Shown: positions 1 to 11,702, counted from the stretch's first letter. The stretch is DNA of 64,000 bases from Brachynemurus nebulosus (GCA_035578155.1 JAPWDM010000047.1:930001-994000), one strand, 5' to 3'. Made by a program: numbers and translations. Notes: generated by a model from the letters alone, not told the origin.

Positions 1-1055
1 ACATCAGTTCCCACATTTCTAATTGTAAAAGCGACAGACTTCCGTTTAAAGTTTCTTCCCCTGTTTCAACCTAAGGGATGAATTTTTAAAAGCACTGAAA
101 CTTTTGTGTTCAAATCAATAACCTAAAACCAATTTCCATATTTCTAACTCAAAAAATTACAGATTACTATGAAAATTTTCATCAACTATTTTACCCCCTT
201 AGGGGGTGAATTTCCAAAAATCCATTATTAGTGCTCACCTACATTATATAAGAAATCCCTGTTCAAAATTTCCTGTTTCTATGTGACAGACTGCCATTTA
301 AGGTTTCTTCCCGTTTCAACCTCCTTTAAGGGATGAATTTTTAAAAGCACTAAAACTTTTATTTTGAAACCAGTAACCTAACACAAATTTCCATCTCTCT
401 ATCTAAAAAAATTACAGATTTCTATGAAAATTTTCATCCCCTCTATTTTACCCCCTTATTAGGTGAATTTCCAAAAATCTCTTCTTAGTGTTCACCTACG
501 TTATATAAGAAATCCTTGTTCACAATTTCACGATTCTAGATGACAGACTTTCATTTAAAGTTTTTGCTCCTATTTCAAACCCCTAAGGGATGAATTTTTA
601 AAAACACAAACTTTTGTTTTCAAAACAGTAACCTAACACCAATTTCCATATTTCTAACTCCAAAAATTGCAAATATTGTATGAAAATTATCATCCCCTAT
701 TTTACACCCTTAGGGCGTGAATTTCCAAAAATGCCTTCTCAGTGCTCACCTACGTTATATAACAAATCATCTCTGTTCAAAATTTCACGCTTCTTGGTGA
801 CAGACTTCCATTTAAAGTTTCTTTCCCTGTTTCATCCCCCTTTAAGGGATGAATTTTTGAAAACACTAAAACTTTTATTTTCAAACCAGTAACCTAACAC
901 AAATTTCCATATTTCTATCTAAAAAAATTACAGATTTCTATCAAAATTTTCATCCCCTATTTTACCCCTTTAAGGGGCGAATTCCCAAAAATCCCCTCCT
1001 AGTGCTCACCTACGTTATATAAGAAATCCCTGTTTAATATTTCACGTTTCTAGGC
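1..1055. repeat. ~255-bp tandem repeat array (about four units, cut by window edge)
   Basis: The landmark 'aacctaa' followed by an 'aatttccata'-type motif recurs at about 122, 377, 632 and 893, giving a period of 255-261 bp. Each unit also holds a 'taagggatgaattttt' motif, a 'ctcacctacgttatataa' motif and C-rich/T-rich blocks. Units differ by scattered substitutions and small indels. The first unit is truncated by the window start, so the array probably extends further left. No coding signal; the short ORF at 680-892 is just one unit read through. Confidence 0.85.
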
Positions 1056-1079
1056 CCAGCGGTTTGGGCTGTGCGTTGA

Positions 1080-1104
1080 TCGATCAGTCAGTCAGTCAGT
1101 CTTG

Positions 1105-1176
<72 letters not shown>
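1080..1176. repeat. (GTCA)n and (TA)n microsatellites
   Basis: A short GTCA run (about 1085-1101) is followed by an uninterrupted TA run (1108-1176). The TA run directly abuts the outer end of the left arm of the large palindrome and truncates the MITE copy there. ORFs of Ile-Tyr repeats across it are artefacts. Confidence 0.9.
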
Positions 1177-1178
<2 letters not shown>

Positions 1179-2035
1179 GACACTGTTGCAATGTGTCGTC
1201 TACTGTCGTTGAGTGTCGCTGTTAGTCGCCAAAACTTGCGACTGGTGGACAACTTATAGGCGACAGATACATTATCATTGCAGACAGGAAATACAATATT
1301 GGTGGGGTTGATGTTGTCCAACAGTGATTGTACGTCACTCGGCCACGAAAAAGTGGCTTACAAGTCGTCGTCTAAAACACACGAACGACCGTGCAACCAC
1401 ATGACAACGACAAAAAAGTGGTCGTCGCGTGGTGCGTGTGTCTTGGCTCTTAATCTGAAATTTGTCGAATTTTTTGACCCAAAATAATACCTACTTTTTA
1501 TTTCTGGCAAACAGTTCTCTGTCACGTGATTAAATCAAACATAATTCTTTTTCTAGTAACTATTATATTTGTATTAGGCTGCATGTACACGATCAGTAAT
1601 ACTGTCAGTATTTACTGACAAAAATAAGGAATCATTATTTTTATAATATAAATTATATATCGCGCGTACTCTTTCTCAACCTCGTATCAGAAAAGTCTCA
1701 ATTTTTGGAGACACAAAAAAAACGTATTTAAATATGTGTTTTCATCATTATGAACTTAAGATTTATGCTAATTACACCCTTTGATGTTGGCTACCTACAT
1801 ATATAAATATATATAGATAAGTATATATATAAATACAATATTTAATGCTTTTTTTTGTGTGTCCTAAAACATGCAGTTTTTGATATACGAGGTTGAGAAA
1901 GAGTAGGCGCGATATACGAATACTTCAGTATTATCAATACACGATCAGTAATAATGTTAGTATTTCTAAATACTGACAGTATTACTGATCGTGTACAGGC
2001 CGCCTTATATTATGTTTTGGTATGAACGTAATATT
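1175..2035 (+). repeat. left arm of a large near-perfect inverted repeat
   Basis: This 861-bp arm is the reverse complement of 2448-3309. Reading the two arms against each other I found only one substitution (in the TA-rich stretch near 1825) and one homopolymer indel (T8 versus A9). The arms include a truncated GTCG-rich MITE (to 1450), unique-looking DNA and a complete MITE (1577-2004). ORFs in both arms are mirror copies and not recognisable proteins. The arms flank a 412-bp spacer, so the DNA could extrude a long hairpin. Confidence 0.95.
1577..2004 (+). mobile_element. Harbinger-type MITE, copy in left palindrome arm
   Basis: Termini are inverted: GGCTGCATGTACACGATCAG at the left, and the reverse complement of GGCGGCCTGTACACGATCAG at the right, with the match continuing for about 20 further bases. 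The target duplication is TTA (1574-1576 and 2005-2007), as in PIF/Harbinger elements. A subterminal inverted repeat (CTCTTTCTCAACCTCGTAT-type, near 1668 and 1890) lies inside. At the right end a second, imperfect TIR copy is stacked head to head. No transposase; 428 bp. Confidence 0.8.
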
Positions 2036-2447
2036 TAAAGTCATTGGGAGAGCAGGGTCAAGTGTTATAAATAATTGATTTTGCACAGAATTTTGGAATA
2101 TATGATTGAATTGACCTATAAATTTTACCTATAATTCAGATTTTTTTATGTGAGTGAAACCGCGGGTCGCAGCTAGTCTACATATATACCGATCGTGCAT
2201 ATGGTATTATATACGAAACCCTTTACCTCATTCACCGGACAAAATCAGTCTTTTTTAAATCCAAACACACTATACTTATAATGTAATTTAAATGGAGCAC
2301 TGAATTTCGACACCCACTTTTACATCGATTTTCTCTGTTCCTATGCAGTGAATAATTTTTTTCATCTGAATATGCTGTAATCAGCACATTTTGAATAATA
2401 AGTACACAAAATTTGAAAATTTTTCCTAAGAAAACTATTTCCCCGAT
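2036..2447. other. palindrome spacer
   Basis: This is single-copy-looking AT-rich DNA between the two arms. A Helitron-like 3' end lies at 2150-2176. Otherwise I see no gene, tRNA or recognisable element. Confidence 0.6.
2150..2176 (+). mobile_element. Helitron-like 3' terminus
   Basis: The sequence has a 'gtgaaaccgcgggtcgcag' core and ends in CTAG followed by T. It matches the 'gaagccgcgggtcaga...CTAG' end of the larger copy at 12655 (opposite strand). Ending at CTAG before a T is the Helitron 3' hallmark. The 5' extent cannot be defined. Confidence 0.5.
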
Positions 2448-3309
2448 AATATTACGTTCATACCAAAACATAATATAAGGCGGCCTGTACACGATCAGTA
2501 ATACTGTCAGTATTTAGAAATACTAACATTATTACTGATCGTGTATTGATAATACTGAAGTATTCGTATATCGCGCCTACTCTTTCTCAACCTCGTATAT
2601 CAAAAACTGCATGTTTTAGGACACACAAAAAAAAAGCATTAAATATTGTATTTATATACATACTTATCTATATATATTTATATATGTAGGTAGCCAACAT
2701 CAAAGGGTGTAATTAGCATAAATCTTAAGTTCATAATGATGAAAACACATATTTAAATACGTTTTTTTTGTGTCTCCAAAAATTGAGACTTTTCTGATAC
2801 GAGGTTGAGAAAGAGTACGCGCGATATATAATTTATATTATAAAAATAATGATTCCTTATTTTTGTCAGTAAATACTGACAGTATTACTGATCGTGTACA
2901 TGCAGCCTAATACAAATATAATAGTTACTAGAAAAAGAATTATGTTTGATTTAATCACGTGACAGAGAACTGTTTGCCAGAAATAAAAAGTAGGTATTAT
3001 TTTGGGTCAAAAAATTCGACAAATTTCAGATTAAGAGCCAAGACACACGCACCACGCGACGACCACTTTTTTGTCGTTGTCATGTGGTTGCACGGTCGTT
3101 CGTGTGTTTTAGACGACGACTTGTAAGCCACTTTTTCGTGGCCGAGTGACGTACAATCACTGTTGGACAACATCAACCCCACCAATATTGTATTTCCTGT
3201 CTGCAATGATAATGTATCTGTCGCCTATAAGTTGTCCACCAGTCGCAAGTTTTGGCGACTAACAGCGACACTCAACGACAGTAGACGACACATTGCAACA
3301 GTGTCCGAT
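2448..3309 (-). repeat. right arm of the large inverted repeat
   Basis: This is the mirror image of 1175-2035. Its outer boundary lies inside a complete GTCG-rich MITE (3034-3450), whereas the left arm stops at a (TA)n run within the same MITE. The breakpoint is therefore internal to a pre-existing element, and the arms look like an inverted duplication of an already MITE-bearing segment rather than the termini of one transposon. Confidence 0.95.
2479..2907 (-). mobile_element. Harbinger-type MITE, copy in right palindrome arm
   Basis: This is the reverse-complement twin of 1577-2004 (one base longer). Ends are GGCGGCC... and ...TGCAGCC, flanked by TAA (2476-2478 and 2908-2910). It shares the single homopolymer indel that separates the two arms. 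Confidence 0.8.
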
Positions 3310-3450
3310 TACGACGACAACTTGTGGTTCGTGTGTCTTGAAATTTGTGTTTCCATAAGAAAACTATATGCGTACATACCCGGCCACAGAGCAGCCACTG
3401 TTTTGTCGCTGTCGTTGTCGGGTGTTGCGTGGTACGTGTGTCTTGGCTCT
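3034..3450 (+). mobile_element. GTCG-rich MITE with ACACG-bearing TIR
   Basis: The inverted ends read AGAGCCAAGACACACGCACC and AGAGCCAAGACACACGTACC (reverse complement at the right), flanked by TA on both sides. The interior is full of GTCG/CGAC words. A truncated copy is in the left palindrome arm (1175-1450). Non-coding; the overlapping small ORFs are fortuitous. The superfamily is uncertain: a TA target suggests Tc1/mariner, but the TIR motif resembles the TTA-target families in this window. Confidence 0.7.
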
Positions 3451-3601
3451 TACTTTTAAGCCATTTTCGAGGTATTGTCTTGTTAAAACATCGTGGGAAA
3501 CATCACATTTTTCTAATTTATAACTCAGTAAAAAAATTTTGTGTCGATAAATTATAAATTTAGTCCTGCATAATATATATTAATAATATTTGATATTAAC
3601 T

Positions 3602-3821
3602 CAGGACTGGTTTAACTGTAAATGCCCTCCTAAGCACCGTGAAAAATGCCGCCCCCACCTTTTGCTTAAAAAGAAGAAAATCTTAACTTTTGCTACTGTT
3701 TTTTCGAACTTTCTTCTTAAAAAAATAACTGACGAGTAAAAGAAAAACCTCAATTACAACTTTTGCCGCCCTGTTTTTCAAAATCTGCCGTCTCTAGGCC
3801 ATGGCCTAAGTAGGCCCACTG
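3602..3821 (-). mobile_element. hAT-type MITE copy (GGGCCGG family), degenerate
   Basis: This is a reverse-orientation relative of the elements at 6244-6494 and 54003-54187. All share 'ggcggcatttttcac', a 'gcaaaaggtggggg' block and an end rich in GGCC. Start is CAGGACTGG and end is GGCCCACTG. No matching 8-bp target duplication is visible, so it is older or truncated. Confidence 0.6.
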
Positions 3822-3879
3822 ACTAAATAAGTTTGATATTTTTGTGTGTTAGTGAAGTAACACACAAATGGCATCGTGG

Positions 3880-4083
3880 TGATGCCAGGAAACTCAAAAA
3901 ATGTTTTTTGTAAAAATTTCCCAAAGTTTAATGTTTTTCAAAAATTTTTTTACACCATGATACAGCAAAGAAAAACTCACATAACATACGTTTTGAACCT
4001 AGGTAAGTGGATATTCGAGAGAAAGTAATTTTTGTTGTCGAAAATTTGCTATGTTATGCAGGATGCTAGGACAGGGGGTACTT
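3880..4083 (-). mobile_element. TA-core element, 5' part only
   Basis: Matches the 5' portion of the full copies at 22345 and 23143, in reverse: a 'tttttacacca' block, an 'aaaatcacat' block, then 'gctatgttatgcaggatgct' ending in an ACAGGGGGTAC-like terminus. It stops before the (TA)n core. Non-coding. Confidence 0.7.
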
Positions 4084-5515
4084 TTTCTCTTCTTTGTCAC
4101 AACTTTTTATAATGTATATCATAGTTTATTTATATACTGTGATTTGGTCAAGAATTTAATTTTTATACAGTAATTATTTACTAATATTAGAGTTAATTTA
4201 AAGTTAATCTGGGCTTCCTATTTATTTGCGATCAAATTCTACAAAACTTTATTTTCCATTTCTAATTCAGTATTAATATCATCAAAAATGAAAACAGCGA
4301 TTGTGAAAACCTATAGCTACCTGAAAATATGGTATCACTCAAATTACAATTACTATAGCCTTAAAAAAAATTATGCATGATGATGTATTAACTGATAACA
4401 AATTTTTCAAATGACTATCTGAATGATCAAATAATAATTTTGAGTCTACTTCGTTTTGTATTAATAAAATGTAAAATTTTCTTTTTTAAGTTCCAGTCCT
4501 GTAGTTTTAGTTTTAGTTTTAGTGAAAATGACAATGATTTCAGGAACCTAGAGTTACCAGAAATTAGGAAACATATCTTTTTACCATTTACATTCTGTAT
4601 TTTAGAGTTTTAGAACGATATAATATACTTGATGACGTCACAACGGTAAATTATAAGATATGAATTATAGATATGACTTTTTGATAAAATTTTAAATTTG
4701 CCTTGGAAAACTGTTAGGTTATTTCGACGGAATTATTCAACGAGAAATAACAACCAATTAACCGTGTATCTGAAGGTTTTTGTGTATATTGCAACTACAA
4801 AAAATTGCAGTATGAAATTCTCATTTAATTAAATAATTTTCTATCATTTTTTTTCTACGGTACAAATAACCTTTTGAACTGTTAGTATGAACATTTATTT
4901 AGTGCTTTGTAATATGGCTCTGCAACTACTGTAGCTATATCGTAAAGTAAGGAATAAAAAGGAATATTTTTTTTTTAATAACTAAAAAGCACTGACATGA
5001 CAGGAAGACTGCAAACTAAACAAAGAACATTTCATAAAAGTGAGTAATTCCAACCTGGCATAAAGAAATTGTCAATGTTAAAGAACTTTTACTGTTTCAC
5101 TTTTATAATAATAATGATGATGAAGGGAGGAAGACATTTTTATTATTAATGATTCACTGAAATAGAAGTAAGCAACCTTTAAAAAAAATATTAAAAACGA
5201 AATTAAATATTTTGTTCTTAAGTTCTTATATTTCTACTACAATGAAATTAAACGTCAGTACAGATCATACATTATGTAAGTATTTAATATTTTTAAAAGA
5301 ATTCGAGAACTAAGTAAACAGTCATGGTAAGGTTTTAGTATTTTTTTTCCTTTATCATTTTTTCATTTTTTGTTCTATAGGTATATATAAAAAAATTTTT
5401 CCTATAAAAATTATGTGTTTGAAATATTTCAATCATTGGACGATAACAACAATCCTAGGTAAGTAAAAGAAGGACATTTCAAATTACTGCAAATAATTAG
5501 GGGAAAGATAAATAA
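4084..5515. other. AT-rich DNA without recognised features
   Basis: Contains only short homopolymers, a TTTTAG triple repeat near 4500 and many in-frame stops on both strands. No gene, RNA or element terminus was recognised. Confidence 0.5.
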
Positions 5516-5535
5516 CAAAAATACCCCTGTCGCAG

Positions 5536-5874
5536 TAGTGATGTCGGATGATTAATCGATTAATCAGTTTAGACGACTAATTTTCTGCAATTTATAAAAC
5601 ACGAAAAAAATGAAAACTAGAAATTATTTGTTTGTATGATTTTTTCTTTTATGTGAATAATACATTGTAATACCTAATTCTTTTTTTTAAATAAAAGTCA
5701 ATAATTAAATTCAAAACACTGTTTTGGAAAGAATTACATAAGTTACCCTACTCATGAATTCGACTAAAAATTTAGTCGGTTAATCGACTATTATATGCTC
5801 GATATTTTCGACTAATGACTAATTTTGTCGGAAAAACAACTTTAATCCATTAATCGACTAACTGCATCTCACTA
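5536..5874 (+). mobile_element. hAT MITE inserted in the TA-core element
   Basis: Flanked by a perfect 8-bp target duplication, TGTCGCAG (5528-5535 and 5875-5882). Ends are TAGTGATGTCGG... and ...GCATCTCACTA, inverted over TAGTGA with further partial matching (GATTAAT/ATTAATC blocks). Length is 339 bp with no coding potential. Its terminal TAGTGATG motif resembles the larger hAT element at 56233-57376. Confidence 0.85.
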
Positions 5875-6162
5875 TGTCGCAGTATCCTATATAACAGCGA
5901 ATTTTCGATCACAAAAGTTCCTTTAACCTAGGATAATGGTTCAAAACGTATCTCATGTGATTTTTTCTGCTCTTTGTCATGGTGTAACAAATTGGAGAAA
6001 CTTTTAAACTTTGGCGAATTTTTACAAAAAACACATTTTTTTAGGTTTCTGGCATCGGACGTGTCTAGCTGAAGAACTCACCCAAGGGCTTGGGATTTCC
6101 AACGTTTTCACAAAATTTCGTAAAATTCGTTTTCACAAAATTATGTTCGAAAGTTATCATGC

Positions 6163-6166
<4 letters not shown>

Positions 6167-6241
<75 letters not shown>
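6167..6241. repeat. (TA)n microsatellite core
   Basis: An uninterrupted AT dinucleotide run at the standard internal position of the TA-core element. The Tyr-Ile-rich ORF across it (6011-6406) is not a gene. Confidence 0.9.
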
Positions 6242-6242
<1 letters not shown>

Positions 6243-6243
6243 C

Positions 6244-6494
6244 CACCAGTACTGGATTTACATTAGAGGCACGCGACGCTAGTGCCCAGGACGACAAATT
6301 TTCAGGACGGCGGCAAAATTTACAAAATTTGACAATTATTTTTTTTGTCTTTTTGTTTTTGTTTTTGTCTTTTTTTTTGCAGGAAAAAGTGGAGAATTTT
6401 TTTTAAGGAGAAGTTGAGAAGGTGATGTGATTTTTTTCCAGGGGCGGCATTTTTCACGGTGCCCAGGGCGACATTTAGGGTAAATACGGCCCTG
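6244..6494 (+). mobile_element. hAT-type MITE (GGGCCGG family)
   Basis: The left end is CACCAGTACTGGATTTAC and the right end, reverse-complemented, is CAGGGCCGTATTTACC. Both sides carry TATATAAC (6236-6243 and 6495-6502), an 8-bp duplication, although the left copy grades into the TA run. The internal 'ggggcggcatttttcac' block is shared with 3602-3821 and 54003-54187. Confidence 0.7.
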
Positions 6495-6875
6495 TATATA
6501 ACTCGTCAATATGGGATTCCTAAAATATCAATCCATTATTCAAAAGCGCTTAAAAATTTTTTAAAAAAGGAAGTCTATTTCGTCCTACTCTTCGATATAT
6601 ATTCCACTCTTATATTTTATCTTCCTTATTATTGGGTTTTGGGAAAAAGTGTAGGTACTTAATACTTAAAAAGGTACCATTATTTTTGAACATACAATCA
6701 GCTCTCGCAATTACGGCACATAATACTGGACAACCGTATATAAATTTTAGTGAATGTGATTTTCGGCTTCTAGGGACGTCAAAAGAAATGTCTAACATAA
6801 TCCTGGGCTCAAGTCGCACTATGACAGTGGTTGTAATAGCTGAATTTTCGATTCAAAAATTCGCTACAACTGTTG

Positions 6876-7884
6876 AAATTTTCTATATGAATACATTAAA
6901 GTATTCAAACAGTTCCACCGGAATCAATATGAAACAATTTAGGATAACTTGCAATTTAAAAAGTATTTACTTGGTGGAAGCACGGGAAACATTAGGAACT
7001 TGTCTTCCCCAGCGCTTAAAAATGTTATTTTCTTTATCTTTTTAAAATGATTTGTACGAATTTTACAAAAATTTTTATTTTTTTAGATCAAATAAAACGT
7101 TTACGCTAAAGCTCACTTTTCCTAATTATATTTTGATAAATTTTTCAGAATCATTGAAGGAAGGAAACACTTCACTACAATATATCAAATAAATCGAATA
7201 TGGACCTCGAAGAGAATTTTAAAAAAAAAAAAAACACAAGTAATAAGTTTTTAGCAATGAGGATGATTGACCGTTGTTAAATTTATGTATTAGTTTCAAA
7301 ACCATGCGTCGATGACATCTGAAATATTTTTTTAATTGGTATTCTTAGGTATTTGCCTGTAGAATTCAGTAGCTTCTTAACGAAAGTCTGCCCTTTATTG
7401 TTATCCAAACTACCCGCGTTCTTAATTAGTTGGAATAATCGACGCCCAATCGTATTTGGTTTTTCCCCAACTGTCGCTCCAGTTAAGAATCGGTCGACCA
7501 ACACAATCTCCCCGAACGGTTATAAAAGGTAATTAGGTATATCGTAAACTCGACATAATGTATTAAATTTTTGTTTGTCCAAAATATCTACAGGTTTTAT
7601 TATTTTCCAGAAATTAGACGTAGGTATTTGAATACATATTTGGGTTAAGCAGTACAATAAAATTTTATGATTATTCGACCAGATCGTATTCCATTCTTAT
7701 AGCTTACTTTTCCCTATTAAATGTTATTGAAGCTCTATAAACTACACTCTACAGTAATATATTGGAAGGCTTGGCTCGTTTATTACATAATATGTGCCTG
7801 TATCTTGACGTTCGGTACTCATCATCATCCTCACTGACTTGATTCACTACGTAGTTCTAGTATGTCGATAGTCTACTCTACATA
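6876..7884. other. AT-rich DNA, no recognised gene
   Basis: A 73-codon reverse-strand ORF (7283-7504) has somewhat less biased composition than its surroundings but matches no family I know and has no supporting splice or promoter context. Nothing else is recognisable. Confidence 0.4.
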
Positions 7885-8312
7885 CAGAGCGTTCATAAAG
7901 TTGCGGAACAGCTGAAATCTCAGTTAATATTGACTATTGAAAAATAGTTTCATGGAAAGAAATGAAGAACTAGAAAATGGCCTCGAATTTAACCTTGAAC
8001 ATGACCTTGACCAACCAGTATCATATTTATTGCGTTTTTATGACCTTCACACGACTTTGGGATATGAAGTATGAATATGGTTTTCAACGTAGAATTTCCC
8101 GCTCTTTCCGAATTCGAGGTCAACAATAGGGGTTTCCATTTAAAAAAACAAAGTTGACCTCCAAATTTTGGCCGAGGTCATGTTCAAGGTCAAATTCGAG
8201 GTCATTTTCTAGTTCCTCATTTCTTCCCATGAAACTTTTGTCTGGGTTATTTTTCGATAAAGTCAATATTAACTGAGATTTTCAGCTGTTCCGCAATTTT
8301 ATGAAAGCTCTG
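7885..8312. mobile_element. TA-target MITE with ~140-bp TIRs
   Basis: Long inverted arms begin CAGAGCGTTCATAAAGTTGC at the left and CAGAGCTTTCATAAAATTGC at the right (reverse complement), and stay paired through a 'tcagttaatattgact' block, a 'gaactagaaaatg' block and CCTTGA/TCAAGG words. TA flanks both ends (7883-7884 and 8313-8314), consistent with a Tc1/mariner-type non-autonomous element. No ORF. Confidence 0.8.
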
Positions 8313-11300
8313 TATATATATACTACCTACTTTTACATCTTCTATAGTAGTATAAAAGCGTCTATGGCGTCTACGGTGTTTGAATTTCGTAATAAAGGCG
8401 ACTTTATTTGAAGTGGCGCTTGGAGTTTACAAAATGATGATTACAACAACAATATCGCTCGTGTATCCATATAATATGTAGATATTGATGAAATGATGAG
8501 ACTAGATTAATATTAACGGACGTTTGGAATTAAATTTCAACTTCCATTCTCTAAAATGTTCGTCTGTCTGTTTGTCGGTTTGTCTGTCTTACAACATACA
8601 TACATACATACGTACTTGCAATTTTCTTTATGTGAATTTCCTCTTGTTAAGTCTCATTTGTTTGTAATGTTGCAGCATATACGCGAGCTAAGAGTATATG
8701 TATGTATGGAGTAAGTTCATAATTTGCTATGGGAAATGACACATTTTTCTACGTAACACAACTTCTTCTTGAGTATATTTTTTTTTTTAGAAATACAGTA
8801 GAAGCTTTCAGTCATGTCCATTTTGCAAACTGATTTTATTTCCAGTTTACGGTTTCTCATCACGTCCTTTTTACAGTAAATATGGATTTCATATTTTAAG
8901 TTTCCTTAAAATGTTTTTAACATATACATATTAACAGGCATAAGTACCTATTAGAAGGCTTTCGAAATACTGTATAATTATAAGTAGGTAATGCACAATT
9001 TTACCAATATAATTTTGCATTATAATTTGTGTCACTGATTTACACTTGTTTATATTTTGCAAATTGCTGAGATAAGTTATTCTTTAATGTTAGCATTATT
9101 GACTTGCTATCTTCTTTTACCTTACTTATGGTACTTGTCCTTGGCAACAAAAAATCCGGTATTTCGAGACAAAAAGATGTTTTAATTTGTTTTAATTGAA
9201 GGAGTTAAATTCGACGTAGATTCAACATTCGTCAGAGAAAATATCATATTCCACTTAAAATTCCAAATTTGAAGCCATTGGTGGGAAATTGCTATCTCGA
9301 ATAGTGCAAGGAACTAAGAAGTAGTTTTTAGAAACCACGTATTGCGTTCTATCAAAGCCACATTGTAAGAGATTTAGAATTAGTGCAAATTGACAAATGT
9401 ACCACGTTATATGGAAATCATTTATAACCTTGTGAAGTAGCAAACACTCTATATATAATATATCGGCAGCATCAACTAATAATATTTAGTATTATGAAAA
9501 TCAAAATATTGCGGAATATATACGTTTAAGGTCGCAGTGACTACAACGATAGCAGTTCAACAGCGTTGTTGGATGATATTTACTCAAACAAGCATGCATT
9601 ATGTGTGAAAACCGTGTTATAGGAGAGTACTTTTTGTTCCACGTCCTAAACTCAACAGAGAATGAACTAAGAGATGTGCAGAAACGAATTTTGAAATGGA
9701 TCAGTCTAATTGTAAGTCATTTTTAAGGTAAGGTTGGTATTTGGCAAATGTATGTGCCTTATAAAGGATTTATTTTACCTAATCCATTTGTGCAAACGAA
9801 GGAAGATTTCCTACTATTAAAATCGCCATAAGACCCTTACCTAAGTTTCCGACTTATTATAATAGTGATGAGCAAGATTAATATTGATCTTGCAATATTG
9901 TCTCGATCTTGCATTTTTGCTAAAACTAAAACCATGAAAATATACGGTGACCGCGCTGGAAAAGTTTATGTGAAAATTCGAAAAGCTCGTAAATTATGAG
10001 GACTCCACAAAAAGTAAATTCAATTTTTTTCTGAAGAAGAAATATTTGACGTAACGAGAACAATTATTAACATTCTTAATTATGGCCACTGGAATTTTTT
10101 TTTTTAATTTTTATAGTTTTCAATTAGTCGAATCAAAATAATCGAAATACAGAGTGATTATTGCTGCATGATTCCCAGCACTATATCTGATTTTCACACT
10201 GTATTCTATATGTACATATTTGGGAGAGTCGTAGGGAGATAGAATACAAATACTGGCACACATCAACGCACGATGAACGTGTATGGGTGGAAAGTCTGCA
10301 TGTTATTAGTTTTGTTTGTATTAAAACAATTTGTAATATTACAAATAAGTATTACATAAAAAGCTAAGATGAAAACAGAAAAATTCAATTTCATTTTATG
10401 CTTTTTAATTAATATTTAATTTTCAGGAGAAAAATTTTATTGATTAAATATTGCTTATTTTTTATTTTATTTACTTAGTTGAATAAATAAATTTTTTCAA
10501 AAAAAAAAATACAAGACATAAATTTGATTTTGAATCAATTTCTACGGCCCATAAGCGTTAACGGTATAATTCTCACCGCTGTATCGAACATCCAGTTAGT
10601 TTTTGAAAAAAGTAAAAGGATACAGCATAACAAACATTCTAGGTATATAATTTTGACAAAACCCTAGTAGGAATTGAATTAATGATCTAACTAGCGTTCG
10701 TTAGTTAGACTCGCGGTCTGACACGAATTTCTACAAATAGTTTTGTTTGAACTGACAAGTTCTTTTAGACAGCTTAATCCCTAACATATATATGTCACCC
10801 CTATAAAAGGGTCAATTTGAAACTTACATCAGGATGAGATAAAGCTGACAATGGTGTTTTGAATATATAAATATTTATACATACAATTAATTCGATTCCT
10901 AGGAGGAATTAAAATCATAATGAAATTTTCGTATTTTTTATTCTGTCAGCTTTCATTTTTTTCACAAACTAACTGGAGGACCGATACCGGTCAAAATTAT
11001 ACGGTCAGCGCTCGGACTATTAAGACGAACAGTAAATTGAATCTCCCCGTTCCTTTCTAGGCGAACGTTCTGTTCTAAAAGCTTCTCAATACTTATTCCT
11101 TCATTATTTTCACTTATTACAAATAAAAAATTACAAAATAATATAAATTAACCGTTATTATTTTATATGATAATAAAAACTAGTGGTAATTATTGCTCCA
11201 AGTATTGCTTGTATAATTATCAAGTATTTGTTATATTAATATTTAAAAAATTTCACAGTAATATTCAAATGAATCCGCTATTTTTTTTGTTTTTATTTTT

Positions 11301-11407
11301 GTTGTATGAAAGAAATTACATAGTTATGCTATAAAAATTATGCAATTAGTTGAAATATGTTTTATACGTATAATTGAAACGCTAATAACAATTTAACTTT
11401 GGTTTTT
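8313..11407. other. AT-rich intergenic DNA
   Basis: Contains a short (CATA)n tract near 8598 and a degenerate inverted segment near 10690-10730 (CTAACTA/TAGTTAG). No ORF shows family similarity. The stretch 9480-9720 is less AT-biased but stops appear in every frame. Confidence 0.4.
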
Positions 11408-11495
11408 AGCGAATTTCCCGATTGGAAATTCAGCTATTACAGCCATTGTCATGACGCAACTTCAGTCCGGGACTATGATAGAAATTTCTTATTAG

Positions 11496-11565
<70 letters not shown>

Positions 11566-11570
11566 TTATT

Positions 11571-11643
<73 letters not shown>
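11408..11643 (-). mobile_element. TA-core element, 3' part and doubled (TA)n core
   Basis: In reverse orientation: the 'agcgaatttcccgattggaaa' hairpin, 'tcagctattacagcc', 'gtccgggactatgatagaaa', then two TA runs (11498-11562 and 11573-11643) separated by a ten-base interruption. The 5' half of the element is missing; beyond the TA run a Harbinger-type MITE end begins. Confidence 0.8.
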
Positions 11644-11647
<4 letters not shown>

Positions 11648-11694
11648 GAACGTCCAATGTTGGAAGGTGTTCGCAGCATCGTGTAGAACCGTCT
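11643..11694 (+). mobile_element. right-end fragment of a TTA-target MITE
   Basis: About 52 bp match the right end of the neighbouring complete element at 11703-12158 ('gttggaaggtgttcgcagca' then 'tcgtgtagaacc...ct'), followed by TTA. It is truncated on its left by the (TA)n run, as is the GTCG MITE at 1175. Confidence 0.7.
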
Positions 11695-11702
11695 TTACAT
11701 TA

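Larger units (their letters stand above)
5519..6875 (+). mobile_element. TA-core element copy, broken by later insertions
   Basis: It begins with ATACCCCTGTCGCAG and continues after a hAT insertion with 'tatcctatataacagcgaa'. It then shows the family landmarks in order: 'ttggcgaatttttacaaaa', 'ggcatcggacgtgtctagct', 'gttcgaaagttatcatgcgg', the (TA)n core (6167-6241), then after further insertions 'aaattttagtgaatgtgatt', 'tagggacgtc', and the 3' hairpin ending in ATTCGCTA. Two of the interrupting pieces are hAT MITEs with clear target duplications; 6503-6745 is a third unassigned insertion. Confidence 0.75.

Noticed and set aside
7283..7504. 73-codon minus-strand ORF with fairly balanced composition
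   Set aside because: No family recognised and no promoter or splice support; could be an exon remnant but not supportable.
10685..10735. Class II tRNA-like sequence with long variable arm (CTAACTA/TAGTTAG)
   Set aside because: Only a weak B-box-like word and no acceptor or D arm.
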